A stretch of DNA of 64,000 nt from Symsagittifera roscoffensis (lineage: Eukaryota > Xenacoelomorpha > Acoela > Convolutidae), in the NCBI RefSeq assembly GCF_963678635.1, contig NC_087062.1, forward strand, positions 88,261,845 through 88,325,844. Reading direction: 5' to 3'. Position 1 is the first letter of the stretch, and every line of letters begins with the position of its first letter. Below the pieces are notes generated by a model. It worked only from the letters and a program-made list of their open reading frames with translations. It was not told where the DNA came from and made no database searches. Positions 10,738-21,482 of the stretch are shown in pieces. The translations under genes were made by a program, and so were the position numbers.

Positions 10738-10838
10738 CGTAATCACTTTATTTCTCGAAAACTACAATGTGATGTTTAGCTTTCATATTTGGAGGCAAAA
10801 TTTGCAATCATTGAGAGGACTTTTACTGCACCCAACTT
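10738..10838 (-). repeat. Single monomer of the KLHL8-intron-2 repeat family
   Basis: The reverse complement reads: Tagttgggt, a short variable part, ctctca, TTGCAAATTTTGCCTCCAAA, then TAGTTTTCGAGA. This is the layout of the ~150 bp monomers tandemly repeated at 32460-34010. Other single copies are at about 15837-15932, 19487-19577 and 23197-23290. Confidence 0.7.
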
Positions 10839-11192
10839 TCAACCCCCATGCCAAAACATCGCGAAAACAAACGCAAATACCACGAAACGCTGAAGAACTC
10901 CAAATATCAGCAAAGAATTTTAATCGTAGAGCAGAGTAGCTTCTGCCCGCTAATTTTTGGATGCACCGGTGGCGCTGCTTCAACAGCCACGCGGACGATG
11001 CAGCGATTAGCCGAAAAACTAAGTGAAAAAAGACTAAAAAGCTATCCAGAATCTATAATCTACATAAGAACTAAAATAAGCTTCGCGCTCCTGAGGAGCT
11101 CTACTTTGTATAAGGGGTGCAGATCGCTACGCAAAATTCAATTGATCGACAACTCCATAAGCGCAATTGTAGAGGAAGGACGGCTAAGATAA
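10839..11192 (+). pseudogene. C-terminal fragment of an RT retroelement polyprotein (plus strand)
   Basis: Encodes FNPHAKTSRK in one frame. After a shift it encodes SSFCPLIFGCTGGAAS, then LAEKLSEKR and ISFALLRSS. These blocks match, in order, the conserved tail I recall from RT polyproteins common in cnidarian, sponge and fish genomes (typically FFDVRVFNPHA..., SFTPLVFS-TGGMG, LSFSLLRSA). It is frameshifted and lacks the RT domain, so it is dead. A near-identical copy lies at about 26641-26940, and diverged copies on the minus strand start at 12361, 16085, 19730, 23445 and 27760. Confidence 0.8.
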
Positions 11193-11793
11193 ATTAACAT
11201 TACGACGATGCATTTAATGCTGATTTATGACTTTATTGCTGATATATATGCATTTTTATAACGCTGGTATGGCCCTATCCAGCTTGTGCACTTACCGTAA
11301 CTAAACGGAAGAGCCCATTTTGTAATTTAGTTTTTTGACCGTGGGTCTTGTGTTGGTACAGGGTCTATAGTTGAGGGTCTTTGAAATTCTTAAAAAGGTT
11401 TCAGAAGGGTCATCATTGAGGAAAACGACTTATGACAGTAACTTCATAAACCTAACCAAGAGGTCTGACGGTTGCTGTTCAGGTTCACTGAATGCTCTGA
11501 TTATAAAACTGTTGGGCTAGCGAAGGGCTTCGAACATCTAAATCCAGATTGCTCATGTTTGCTTTTTAACATATTAAAACAGAAACTTCCAGGAAAGGAT
11601 GGTTATTTGAGGTGAGATGAACCCGCTTCCTCATGGCTGAAAGACCAAAAAAACTAAAAACAAAATGTTAAAATAAAAAAAATGGTGTTTTTTTTTGAGA
11701 AAAAACTAAAAACAACGTATTACAAACAAAAATTTCTCAAAAACAGTAAGAGACCAAAGAAATCTTCAAATGGTCAAACAAATTGACGGTATA

Positions 11794-11795
<2 letters not shown>
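11193..11795. repeat. Block A flank, downstream of the LINE tail
   Basis: Segment shared with about 16712-17262, 26985-27340 and 28734-29060. No intact gene is seen. In the last two copies it is joined directly to the LINE reading frame because the intervening 3' end is deleted. A 45 bp piece of it (about 11386-11430) recurs inverted at about 26360-26405, inside the plus-strand retroelement fragment. Confidence 0.65.
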
Positions 11796-11832
<37 letters not shown>

Positions 11833-12360
11833 GGATTCAGCTATTAGAGCTTGGGTGTTTCCACCCTTAAGTTTCAGCGTCATGCAAGTTTCCATGTCGA
11901 AATATCGTTGTATCTATAGTTTGTCATAAAGTAATTCCAGAAGTGCTTCAGTAGCGGTGGTTTGAGTCCCTGATGGTTGGAGTAGTCGATTGAATTTGGT
12001 AAGATGTTCACAAGTTTGCAGGTTCTGAGCCAAAACTCCTGTTGGTAGATAGATTTCTTTATTTTCGGCAGTTCGAAAAAAGGTTTCTCTGATAACCGGG
12101 TGGCTCTGTCGAGTTCCTTTAAACAAAAATACTCTGTGGCATCAATTTTATAGTAACCATTCAACATCTTGGACATAAATAGTAGATCCAATAATTGCAT
12201 ATACAAGGTCAGCGGTAAAAAGTTGCATTGCATCAGATTTGTTACGTAGTCGTTCCGGCCATTTACCCATGGCCATTTACGGACAACATACAATCTTACT
12301 TTTTGAATGTTGTTTTTTAAAATTAATTTATATCATTTTTGATTGAGAGTTGCTCTGGAC
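11794..12360 (-). mobile_element. 5'-truncated LINE: RT C-terminal tail, 3' stem-loop and (ATT)n tail
   Basis: The minus strand encodes the end of a CR1/Jockey-type non-LTR polyprotein (12293-11880): LLFMSKMLNGYYKIDATEY, then a Tyr-Gln-x-Glu-Phe-Trp-x-Arg stretch, then ISTWKLA before the stop. This fits the usual LTFLYKCLNGYYDI...RTCxLWN-LP...STWK layout. Upstream, frame remnants (RATLNQK) continue to about 12360 and then stop at a junction. After the stop codon comes a five-base-pair hairpin with a GAAA loop (11853-11866), then an (ATT)n run at 11796-11833. A 3' stem-loop and a short-repeat tail are hallmarks of LINEs primed at the RNA 3' end. The element is too truncated to be active. Confidence 0.82.
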
Positions 12361-14117
12361 GCAGCTATAAAAAAGTTAAAAAGGGGCTCTTTCTAATTAA
12401 TTACGGTCGGTGCACAAGCTGGATAGTGCAATAACGGCGTTATAAAACTGCATATATATCAGCAATTTGTATGATTGTATCACCATCCTTCCTCTGCAAG
12501 AGCGCTTAGAAAGTTTTCAGTAAACTGGATTTTGCGCAGTAAACTGCACCCCCTTATATATAGAAGCAGCTGAGGAGCGCGAAGCTTGTCTTGGTTCTTA
12601 TGTATTTAATCAGTTCCGGTAGTTTTCTTGTCCCATTCATTTATTTTTTCAGCCAATCGTTGCAGCTACCGCTTGGCTGTCGTAACAACGCAACCGTTGC
12701 ATCCGAAAATTGGCACGTAGAAGCTACTCTGCTCTTCTTTTGAAAATATTTGATGATATTGGAAGTTTTTCAGCGTTTCATGTTTTTTGTATGTATGCAT
12801 TTTTCAGAAAACTTTGCTATGTTTTGGCATGAGGGCGGAAATTGTTTTATGCCTAAGAAAACCCGCCTAAATGGTGAGCCACAGTTTTTTTTTAGCTTGA
12901 CTTAATGTCAAGTCGAGCCTCATCACAAATTGTAGTTAAATTGTTGACAAAGCTTTCTATGTCCAATGATTAACTTTTAGGCTCAATCTCGACGTCATGA
13001 CAAACCTCGTTCAAGAAGATGGCGATTGTGTCTCTAATTTACTTGTATATGATGCCTGTGTTTACGCCCTCTGAGTCGGGTTAAAATTTTCAAGATATTA
13101 CATGTCAGTCCGTTTTTGGTCAGTTCTCATCTGTATCTTAAGTAAACGCCATTTCTGACTTCTGATTATTTTAGTTTGAAGTGAACTCTGCTTTCTGACA
13201 GAGCATTGAGCCTATTAGAGGCTCACTCTTCTCCTCCAGATCATTTGCATTTTTATCAATTTAATTAAAAGGTTTTTAAAAATTGTTTTTTTCTCTCATT
13301 TGATCAAACATTTTTTTTCGACTTTCGTACAAATGTTTACTCTGGTCTTTAGATGTTTTTACAAGGTAACCAAAGACTTTGCCTTGGGATACATTTTTAT
13401 CTAATACGGGTTGTACATTGCTTTATTTACCGACTGCGTTACCGTCGTCTGGAAACCATTTGTGAGTTCGATAAAAAAAACTTTTTACGAGGGCTTTTTT
13501 TGGCTACACAGTAAATGGCCAAGTAGATTTCTTTTCTACTTGAGAGTAAATTTTTTTGTTAACGAACAGTGTAGATGGACTAGAATAAGAGTTTTTGATC
13601 GCTATTTAAAGGGATGGCTATTTGTTTTTGATGTTTCATAGAAAAAGCTTTCAATTTAGTGGGTTGAAAGCGTATTCCGTATTCATCAGCATAACCGCAT
13701 CGGCGGAGGTTTTGTTGTATTTATCTCTTAGCGTATGGCTTGCATATTCAATGCAATATTTCTGACCCAGACAGAGTTGGTAGTTAGAACCCTGTGATAT
13801 GAGTTCGTATTTTAGGCATTCGTCTTTTGTTCGTCCCAATATTCTACACACATAGTCTCCTATCTCCTGGTCTTACTTCTAGATTCATTTCTATGCCTTT
13901 AATAGTTCCATAAGATCTGGGTTAAATTCTTCGGTAGCCCATTTTTGGCGGTTTTAGCTATTGTTATGAAATTTCCATGATTGTTGTCATAAGTGTGTTA
14001 AAAACGTCTCCCTTCCTTTGCATCATGAGCTTATGGTCCCTGAGATCCGTGTGCTCTCATGGTTGCTTTATTGATCTGTTTTTCAAATACCTGATCAGCC
14101 TCAAAGATTGTTTCCTT
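12361..14117 (-). pseudogene. RT retroelement pseudogene, minus strand, copy 1
   Basis: Reading from 14117 down, fragments in changing frames follow the order of the RT polyprotein: an AKxAKK-ATEEFNPDL-like part; the clear frame at 13851-13651 (ECLKYELISQGSNYQLCLGQ, then DAVMLMNTEYAFNPLN = RT motif A region); KxFPDDGxAVGK at about 13451 (motif C, both Asp kept); NEVCHDVEIEP near 13010; ESFVNN; EARLDIK; and the FxPHAKT/SSF tail ending near 12540. In motif A the expected catalytic Asp is Asn (codon 13681-13683). Many stops and shifts make it non-functional. It joins repeat D abruptly at about 14118. Confidence 0.8.
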
Positions 14118-15430
14118 TTTGATGTTGCAAATGCTCCAATTCTCCGTAAAACTTTAAAATCTATTCAATAAACAATGAAATTCAAAAAGTAAAAAATGAA
14201 TAAAAAAATATATGTTCCTAAAACGCAAAGTCTCAACAAGGACCGTATTTCACAAAAATGTCTAGTACTTGACTGTCACGCATTTTTGTTTTCCCCTCTT
14301 AACGTTGTTATGGGGCGTTCACCTACTAGTTTCTAAAAATTGTCTATTTCCGATCCCCCACCCGATCCGGCCTTGTTATCTACCTTATTTCGAGTTTACT
14401 GTCGGATAACCTCGGGTTCTAGTTTTTGTTCTGAGACATTAAATTGACCGTTCCATACTCTAGTTAATCTCTTGTAACCAAATCGACGATGTTGATTGTA
14501 TAGTTACTGTAAGGGAGCTCCCTTTTTACATTTTCGAACCACCAAACTCTATCTTAACCGGTCCCCTTCTAACCTCCACCCTTTCTAGCCTCCCACTTGA
14601 GCCGAAAAATACCTTAAGCGCGATGGGTGCTGAATCTCTTGGGAGAAAGTCCATAGAACTTGTTTCCAAGCTCTGCTCAAGTAAAAACGTTTCCTCAAAA
14701 CTGTTGGGTGCCGCTTATTCATTTTCACACTTATCTCTTATAGTATAAAGTGGACTTTAACGATACCTGTTTGATTGAACAATGAACCCGGGTGATCCCC
14801 TTGGGTTGTTTTATTGCTCTGATTACCCTACTTTACTCGGTTAGCTGGGCCTCGTGTCGGAAAGAGCACTGGGAATTTTTCTCAACTTTACTTAGAAATT
14901 ATAACGGTACAACCAGAAGGTGGACACATTCCAGTTGAACCGTACCACCGGTACTCTAGAATGGGCTTGTAGCCCGGAGCTGCGTCAAGTGGTTCAATCC
15001 CGTAGTCTTGATGTCGTAAAAACACCCAGGAGCGCCATAAAATCACTATGTAACAGTCGCCTACTTGGGTAACATATGAGGCTAAGAAAATTAGGGCCTG
15101 TAACCATTGGCTCAAGGGTCAGGGACACTATCTCTTGTGTTTTTGTACCTCATTCAGGCGGAGCCAATTCGGTCCACTTGCGACATGAGACTACAAACCG
15201 TGTTACAGCTTAAGGCTACTACCAAAATAACCCCCCACTCTAAAAATAAGGACGCCCCTATGATCAGGTCTCTAAATACCTAAAACACGCGAACGCCATT
15301 CAAAATATGTTTGGAAGCTTAAGTACACCGTTGGTTTTTACTGGAGAGTAGACCTTTGATCCTTTTCAGATGGATCAACCTTAAACTCGCCTTATCTTAA
15401 CATAATCACATAAAATGCACTCAACAAATT
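14118..15430. repeat. Repeat D, copy 1
   Basis: About 1.3 kb, almost identical to 21483-22793 and related to the inverted, diverged copy at 8157-9960. The minus-strand frame 15115-14888 (75 codons) is identical in the two close copies but is broken in the diverged one, so it is probably not a gene. No terminal repeats or coding domains allow classification. It abuts the 5'-cut retroelement at 14118. Confidence 0.75.
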
Positions 15431-16084
15431 TAAAATAAGTACTCACATTTTGACTCGACTCTAAAAATAGGTAAATGATAAAAATAAAGCAACTCTAGAA
15501 AAAATTTAAGTAAATGAGTTCAGTTCAAGAAGTTTTTTCCCTGGACAATTGGGAAAAACTCACATTCCATCAGAGTACCCTAGAGCAGCCTCAGTACAAA
15601 GATATAATTTTGAAACAAGGTCCTTTTTTAAAGTTTTTGTTGATCCAATTTCACTTTCACAGAAATGTTTTACAGAAAAGATTTTACAAACGTCACATCT
15701 CGCATTGGAGCATTTGGACGCTAGTTTTGCAACTTGAAAATTCTTAGAGTACTCTCAGAAAACACAACTAAAAGGTCGTGTTTTTGTGATATTTTTATTT
15801 TTTTGTTATCTAGGAGTTAAGAAAAATTTTAGAAAAATCACTTTATTTCTCGAAAACTACAATGTGATGTTTAGCTTTCATATTTGGAGGCAAAATTTGC
15901 AATCATTGAGAGGACTTTTACTGCACCCAACTTAGGGGTTGAGAATTACCATTTCAGGATTCGAGGATTAAGGACTCAATTGAGTGGAAGCGGATGGTTC
16001 AATGACAAATTCGAAATTGATGGCCTAGAAGTCGTTAGATGTACGTTGACCCTTAAAAAGACCTAAGCAATTTGGCTAGGTTGA
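15431..16084. repeat. Blocks E and F, copy 1 (unassigned)
   Basis: Block E carries a 77-codon frame starting with a true ATG at 15514 (MSSVQEVFSLDNW...). The copies at 19154 and 22871 share it, but the third has a stop at codon 13, so function is doubtful. Block F begins with the intron-2-type monomer (15837-15932) and continues with a 60-codon frame to 16066, conserved at about 23241-23423 and broken near 19580. Neither frame matches a family I know. Confidence 0.6.
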
Positions 16085-16711
16085 GATAAAAAAGTTAAAA
16101 AGGGGCTCTTTCTAATTAATTACGGTCGGTGCACAAGCTGGATAGTGCCATAACGGCGTTATAAAACTGCATATATATCAGCAATTTGTATGATTGTATC
16201 ACCATCCTTCCTCTGTAATAGCGCTTAGGAAGTTTTCAGTAAACTGGATTTTGCGCAGTGAACTGCACCCCCTTATATATAGAAGCAGTTGAGGAGCGCG
16301 AAGCTTGTCTTGGTTCTTATGTATTTAATCAATTCCCGTAGCTTTCTTGTCCCATTCACTTATTTTTTCAACCAATCGTTGCAGCGACCGCTTGGCTGTC
16401 GGAACAACGCAACCGTTGCATCCGAAAATTGGCACGCAGAAGCTACTCTGCTCTTCTTTTGAAATTATTTGATGATATTGGAAAATTTTCAGCGTTTCAT
16501 GTTTTTTGTATGTGTGCATTTTTTAGAAGTTTTCGCTATGTTCTGGCATGTGGGCTGAAATTGTTTTATGTCTAAGAAAGCCCGCCTAAATGGTGAGCCA
16601 CAGTTTTTTTTAGCTTGACTTAATGTCAAGTCGAGCCTCAGCACAAATTGTAGTTAAATTGTTGACAAAGCTTTCTATGTCCAATGATTAAATTGTAGGC
16701 TCAATCTCAAT
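16085..16711 (-). pseudogene. RT retroelement C-terminal fragment, minus strand, copy 2
   Basis: Same segment as 12361-12985. The frame 16519-16325 reads ...KHETLKIFQYHQIISKEEQSSFCVPIFG..., the tail of the polyprotein. It stops near 16710 ('ctcaatctc'), where sequence jumps to block A; in the other copies it continues into the RT core. The break is a recombination junction. Confidence 0.75.
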
Positions 16712-17825
16712 CTCTTTATTGCTGATATATATGCATTTTTATAACGCTGGTATGGCCCTATCCAGCTTGTGCACTTACCGTAACTAAACGGAAGAGCCCA
16801 TTTTGTAATTTAGTTTTTTGACCGTGGGTCTTGTGTTGGTACAGGGTCTATAGTTGAGGGTCTTTGAAATTCTTAAAAAGGTTTCAGAAGGGTCATCATT
16901 GAGGAAAACGACTTATGACAGTAACTTCATAAACCTAACCAAGAGGTCTGACGGTTGCTGTTCAGGTTCACTGAATGCTCTGATTATAAAACTGTTGGGC
17001 TAGCGAAGGGCTTCTAAATCCAGATTGCTCATGTTTGCTTTTTAACATATTAAGACAGAAACTTCCAGGAACGGATGGTTATTTGAGGTGAGATGAACCC
17101 GCTTCCTCATGGCTGAAAGACCAAAAAAAACTAAAAACAAAATGTTTAAATAAAAAAATGGTGTTTTTTTTGAGAAAAAACTAAAAACAACGTATTACAA
17201 ACAAAAATTTCTCAAAAACAGTAAGAGACCAAAGAAATCTTCAAATGGTCAAACAAATTGACGGTATATATTATTATTATTATTATTATTATGGATTCAG
17301 CTATTAGAGCTTGGGTGTTTCCACCCTTAAGTTTCAGCGTCATGCAAGTTTCCATGTCGAAATATCGTTGTATCTATAGTTTGTCATGAAGTAATTCCAG
17401 AAGTGCTTCAGTAGTGGTGGTTTGAGTCCCTGATGGTTGGAGTAGTCGATTGAATTTGGTAAGATGTTCACAAGTTTGCAGGTTCTGAGCCAAAACTCCT
17501 GTTGGTAGATAGATTTCTTTATTTTCGGCAGTTCGAAAAAAGGTTTCTCTGATAACCGGGTGGCTCTGTCGAGTTCCTTTAAACAAAAATACTCTGTGGC
17601 ATCAATTTTATAGTAACCATTCAACATCTTGGACATAAATAGTAGATCCAATAATTGCATATACAAGGTCAGCGGTAAAAAGTTGCATTGCATCAGATTT
17701 GTTACGTAGTCGTTCTGGCCATTTACCCATGGCCATTTACGGACAACATACAATCTTACTTTTTGAATGTTGTTTTTTCAAATTAATTTATATCATTTTT
17801 GATTGAGAGTTGCTCTGGACGCAGC
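16712..17825 (-). mobile_element. Block A with truncated LINE, copy 2
   Basis: Matches 11236-12360, including the LINE C-terminal frame (17753-17340), the GAAA-capped 3' stem-loop and a shorter (ATT)n run at 17265-17291. The difference in (ATT)n length between otherwise near-identical copies shows microsatellite slippage after duplication. On the upstream side of the LINE fragment (right end) it is followed by KLHL8 promoter sequence, as at 29478. Confidence 0.8.
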
Positions 17826-18773
17826 TGAAATATAACCGGGATCAACTACAATGACTGTTGGATTTTGTTAGATTTTTCTTAGTAACATTAGGGCACTATT
17901 TAAAAGTGCTAGATTAATGTGAGGTACATTGTAAGCGAACCTACTGTACACTTCATCGCTTGCAACTTTTCAAATCGTTGGCAAGTTTTCATCGTTGGAA
18001 AGTTTTCATCGTTTGCTAGCAATTTGATTCGGATATTTTTACTGAAGAGGATTTTTTTTAAAACAGTTATTATTTATTAATATTTTATTCCCGGTATTTA
18101 AATGACCCATCGAGTTTTTGACGAAAAATCAAAAACTTCTCTGCATCTTCTGATCCTAAGAAATCACTCGTTTTTAATTTAGACCAATTATCCCTGTTTC
18201 GCCTGCCTAGCTACCACTGTAATTTTTTTATGTTAGTTCAATCTGGGTATGTTTCGCCACAGATTTCGATCAAAATGAGTTCAATTAGAAACAAATATTT
18301 TAAGTTTTCTTCGTTTATTGCCTGGATCGAATTTCTTTTCCATACTTTTTGAGCGTCATGGTGTTTTCATCCAAGAATTGTTGTATCGCAAGTGGCGGTA
18401 AGCTCAGCTTTGCTTCTGTGCTGAAGGGGTGAGTTAAGGAGTGACTGGAAGTGTTTTAAAGTAATGACTTCCTTTTCAACTGAATCGAGTTTCTTTCAAT
18501 TGCTTTGCGACTACTGCTTTCTAAACGAGGATTCTCAGCGGAATGGTTTTTTTTATTTCAGCTCGTTTTAGAAAACAATGACAACTAATCAGAGCTAATT
18601 TTACTACGTAGCTATCCTTGCGCGCTGTGACTATTCTCGCTGGCTTGATCGTTGATCTAAATTGATCAAAAATGATTCTTGACGGGTTTTTGAATCACAA
18701 TAGCAGCTCAACGCCTGTATCCAATTCAGCGGGAGTGCTTACTTGCCTTCTTCGCCCATTAATTCTGCATCTC
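17826..18773 (+). pseudogene. Truncated duplicate of the KLHL8 promoter, 5' UTR and start of exon 1
   Basis: Nearly identical to 29479-30424. It includes the 17-bp repeats, the ATG and about 100 bp of coding sequence (LDGFLNHNSSSTPVSNSA). Codon 2 is changed (Asp to Ile), and a one-base deletion in the GGGAGGTG run shifts the frame after residue ~22. At 18773 the match ends and repeat D follows (breakpoint in TCTCTTG, with a two-base overlap). With an intact upstream region but a broken exon, it could still drive transcription into the repeats or act as a promoter copy. Confidence 0.9.
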
Positions 18774-19729
18774 TTGTGTTTTTGTACCTCATTCAGGCGG
18801 AGCCAATTCGGTCCACTTGCGACATGAGACTACAAACCGTGTTACAGCTTAAGGCTACTACCAAAATAACCCCCCACTCTAAAAATAAGGACGCCCCTAT
18901 GATCAGGTCTCTAAATACCTAAAACACGCGAACGCCATTCAAAACATGTTTGGAAGCTTAAGTACACCGTTGGTTTTTACTGGAGAGTAGACCTTTGATC
19001 CTTTTCAGATGGATTAACCTGAAACTCGCCTTATCTTAACATAATCACATAAAATGCACTCAACAAATTTAAAATAAGTACTCACATATTGACTCGACTC
19101 TAGAAATAGGTAAATGATAAAAATAAAGCAACTCTAGAAGAAGTTTTAAGTAAATGAGTTCAGCTCAAGAAGTTTTGTCCCTGGACAATTGGGCAAAACT
19201 CACATTCCATCAGAGTACCCTAGAGCAGCCTCAGTACAAAGATATAATTTTGAAACAAGGTCCTTTTTTTAAAGTTTTTGATGATCCAATTTCACTTTCA
19301 CAGAAATGTTTTTCAAAAAAGATTTTACAAACGTCACATCTCGCATTGCAGCATTTGGACGCTGGACGCTAGTTTTGCAACTTGAAAATTCTAAGAGTAC
19401 TCTCAGAAAACACAACTAAAAGGTCGTATTTTTGTAATATTTTGATTTTTTTGTTATCTAGGAATTGTGAAAATTTCAAAAAGCATCACTTTATTTCTCG
19501 AAAACAATGTGATGTTTAGCTTTCATATTTGGAGGCAAAATTTGCAATCATTGAGAGGACTCTTACTGCACCCAACTGAAGAGTTGAGAATTCCCATTTC
19601 AGGATTCGAGGATTAAGGACTCAATTGAGTGGAAGCGGATGGTTCAATGACAAATTCGAAATTGATGGCCTAGAAGTCGCTAGATGTACGTTTACCCTTA
19701 AAAAGACCTAAGCAATTTGACTAGGTTGA
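18774..19729. repeat. End of repeat D plus blocks E and F, copy 2
   Basis: Matches about 15132-16084 (D end, E, F). Block E here has the variant frame 19154-19372 with an extra 9 bp repeat at its end (GGACGCT). Block F has lost the opening of its frame through small deletions around 19500-19590. The upstream 1 kb of D seen in other copies is replaced by the KLHL8 promoter copy. Confidence 0.7.
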
Positions 19730-21482
19730 GATAAAAAAGTTAAAAAGGGGCTCTTTCTAATTAATTACGGTCGGTGCACAAGCTGGATAGTGCAATAACG
19801 GCGTTATAAAACTGCATATATATCAGCAATTTGTATTTATTTTTTTCACCATCCTTCCTCTGCAGTAGCGCTTAGAAAGTTTTCAGTAAACTGGATTTTG
19901 CGCAGTAAACTGCACCCCCTTATATATAGAAGCAGCTGAGGAGCGCGAAGCTTGTCTTGGTTCTTATGTATTTAATCAGTTCCGGTAGCTTTCTTGTCCC
20001 ATTCATTTATTTTTTCAGCCAATCGTTGCAGCTACCGTTTGGCTGTCGTAACAACGCAACCGTTGCATCCAAAAATTGGCACGCAGAAGCTACTCTGCTC
20101 TTCTTTTGAAAATATTTGATGATATTGGAAGTTTTTCAGCGTTTCATGTTTTTTGTATGTATGCATTTTTCAGAAAACTTTGCTATGTTTTGGCATGTGG
20201 GCTGAAATTGTTTTATGCCTAAGAAAACCCGCCTAAATGGTGAGCCACAGTTTTTTTTAGCTTGACTTAATGTCAAGTCGAGCCTCATCACAAATTGTAG
20301 TTAAATTGTTGACAAAGCTTTCTATGTCCAATGATTAACTTTTAGGCTCAATCTCGACGTCATGACAAACCTCGTTCAAGAAGATGGCGATTGTGTCTCT
20401 AATTTACTTGTATATGATGCCTGTGTTTACGCCCTCTGAGTCGGGTTAAAATTTTCAAGATATTACATGTCAGTCCGTTTTTGGTCAGTTCTCATCTGTA
20501 TCTTAAGTAAACGCCATTTCTGACTTCTGATTATTTTAGTTTGAAGTGAACTCTGCTTTCTGACAGAGCATTGAGCCTATTAGAGGCTCACTCTTCTCCT
20601 CCAGATCATTTGCATTTTTATCAATTTAATTAAAAGGTTTTTAAAAATTGCTTTTTTTCTCATTTGATCAAACATTTTTTTTCGACTTTCGTACAAATGT
20701 TTACTCTGGTCTTTAGATGTTTTTACAAGGTAACCAAAGACTTTGCCTTGGGATACATTTTTATCTAATACGGGTTGTACATTGCTTTATTTACCGACTG
20801 CGTTACCGTCGTCTGGGTACCATTTGTGAGTTCGATAAAAAAAGTTTTTTACGAGGGCTTTTTTTGGCTACACAGTAAATGGCCAAGTAGATTTATTTTC
20901 TACTTGAGAGTAAATTTTTTTGTTAACGAACAGTGTAGATGGACTAGAATAAGAGTTTTTGATCGCTATTTAAAGGGATGGCTATTTGTTTTTGATGTTT
21001 CATAGAATAAGCTTTCAATTTAGTGGGTTGAAAGCGTATTCCGTATTCATCAGCATAACCGCATCGGCGGAGGTTTTGTTGTATTTATCTCTTAGCGTAT
21101 GGCTTGCATATTCAATGCAATATTTCTGTCCTAGACAGAGTTGGTAGTTAGAACCCTGTGATATGAGTTCGTATTTTAGGCATTCGTCTTTTGTTCGTCC
21201 CAATATTCTACTCATATCGTCTCCTATCTCTGGGTCTTACTTCTAGATTCATATCTATGCCTATAATAGTCCATAAGATCTGGGTTAAATTCTTCGGTAG
21301 CCCATTTTTGGCGGTTTTAGCTATTGTTATGAAATTTCCATGATTGTTGTCCGAAGTGTGTTAAAAACGTCTCCCTTCCTTTGCATCATGAGCTTATGGT
21401 CCCTGAGATCCGTGTGCTCTCATGGCTGCTCTATTGATCTGTTTTTCAAATACCTGATCAGCCTCAAAGATTGTTTCCTTTT
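19730..21482 (-). pseudogene. RT retroelement pseudogene, minus strand, copy 3
   Basis: Second full-length copy of the 12361-14117 segment (offset about 7364 bp). The motif A region frame is 21215-21015, again with Asn in place of the catalytic Asp. The motif C region near 20816 reads YPDD instead of FPDD. The frame is broken elsewhere as in copy 1. It is joined to repeat D at about 21482 at the same junction as copy 1, so the junction pre-dates the duplication. Confidence 0.8.

Noticed and set aside
14888-15115. 75-codon minus-strand frame, unchanged in two D copies
   Set aside because: The two copies are recent duplicates, so identity is not evidence of selection. The diverged D copy at 8560-8720 breaks the frame.
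15514-15747. Block E frame with a real ATG (MSSVQEV...)
   Set aside because: A third copy has an early stop at 22907 and no domain is recognisable, so it was kept as a repeat block only.
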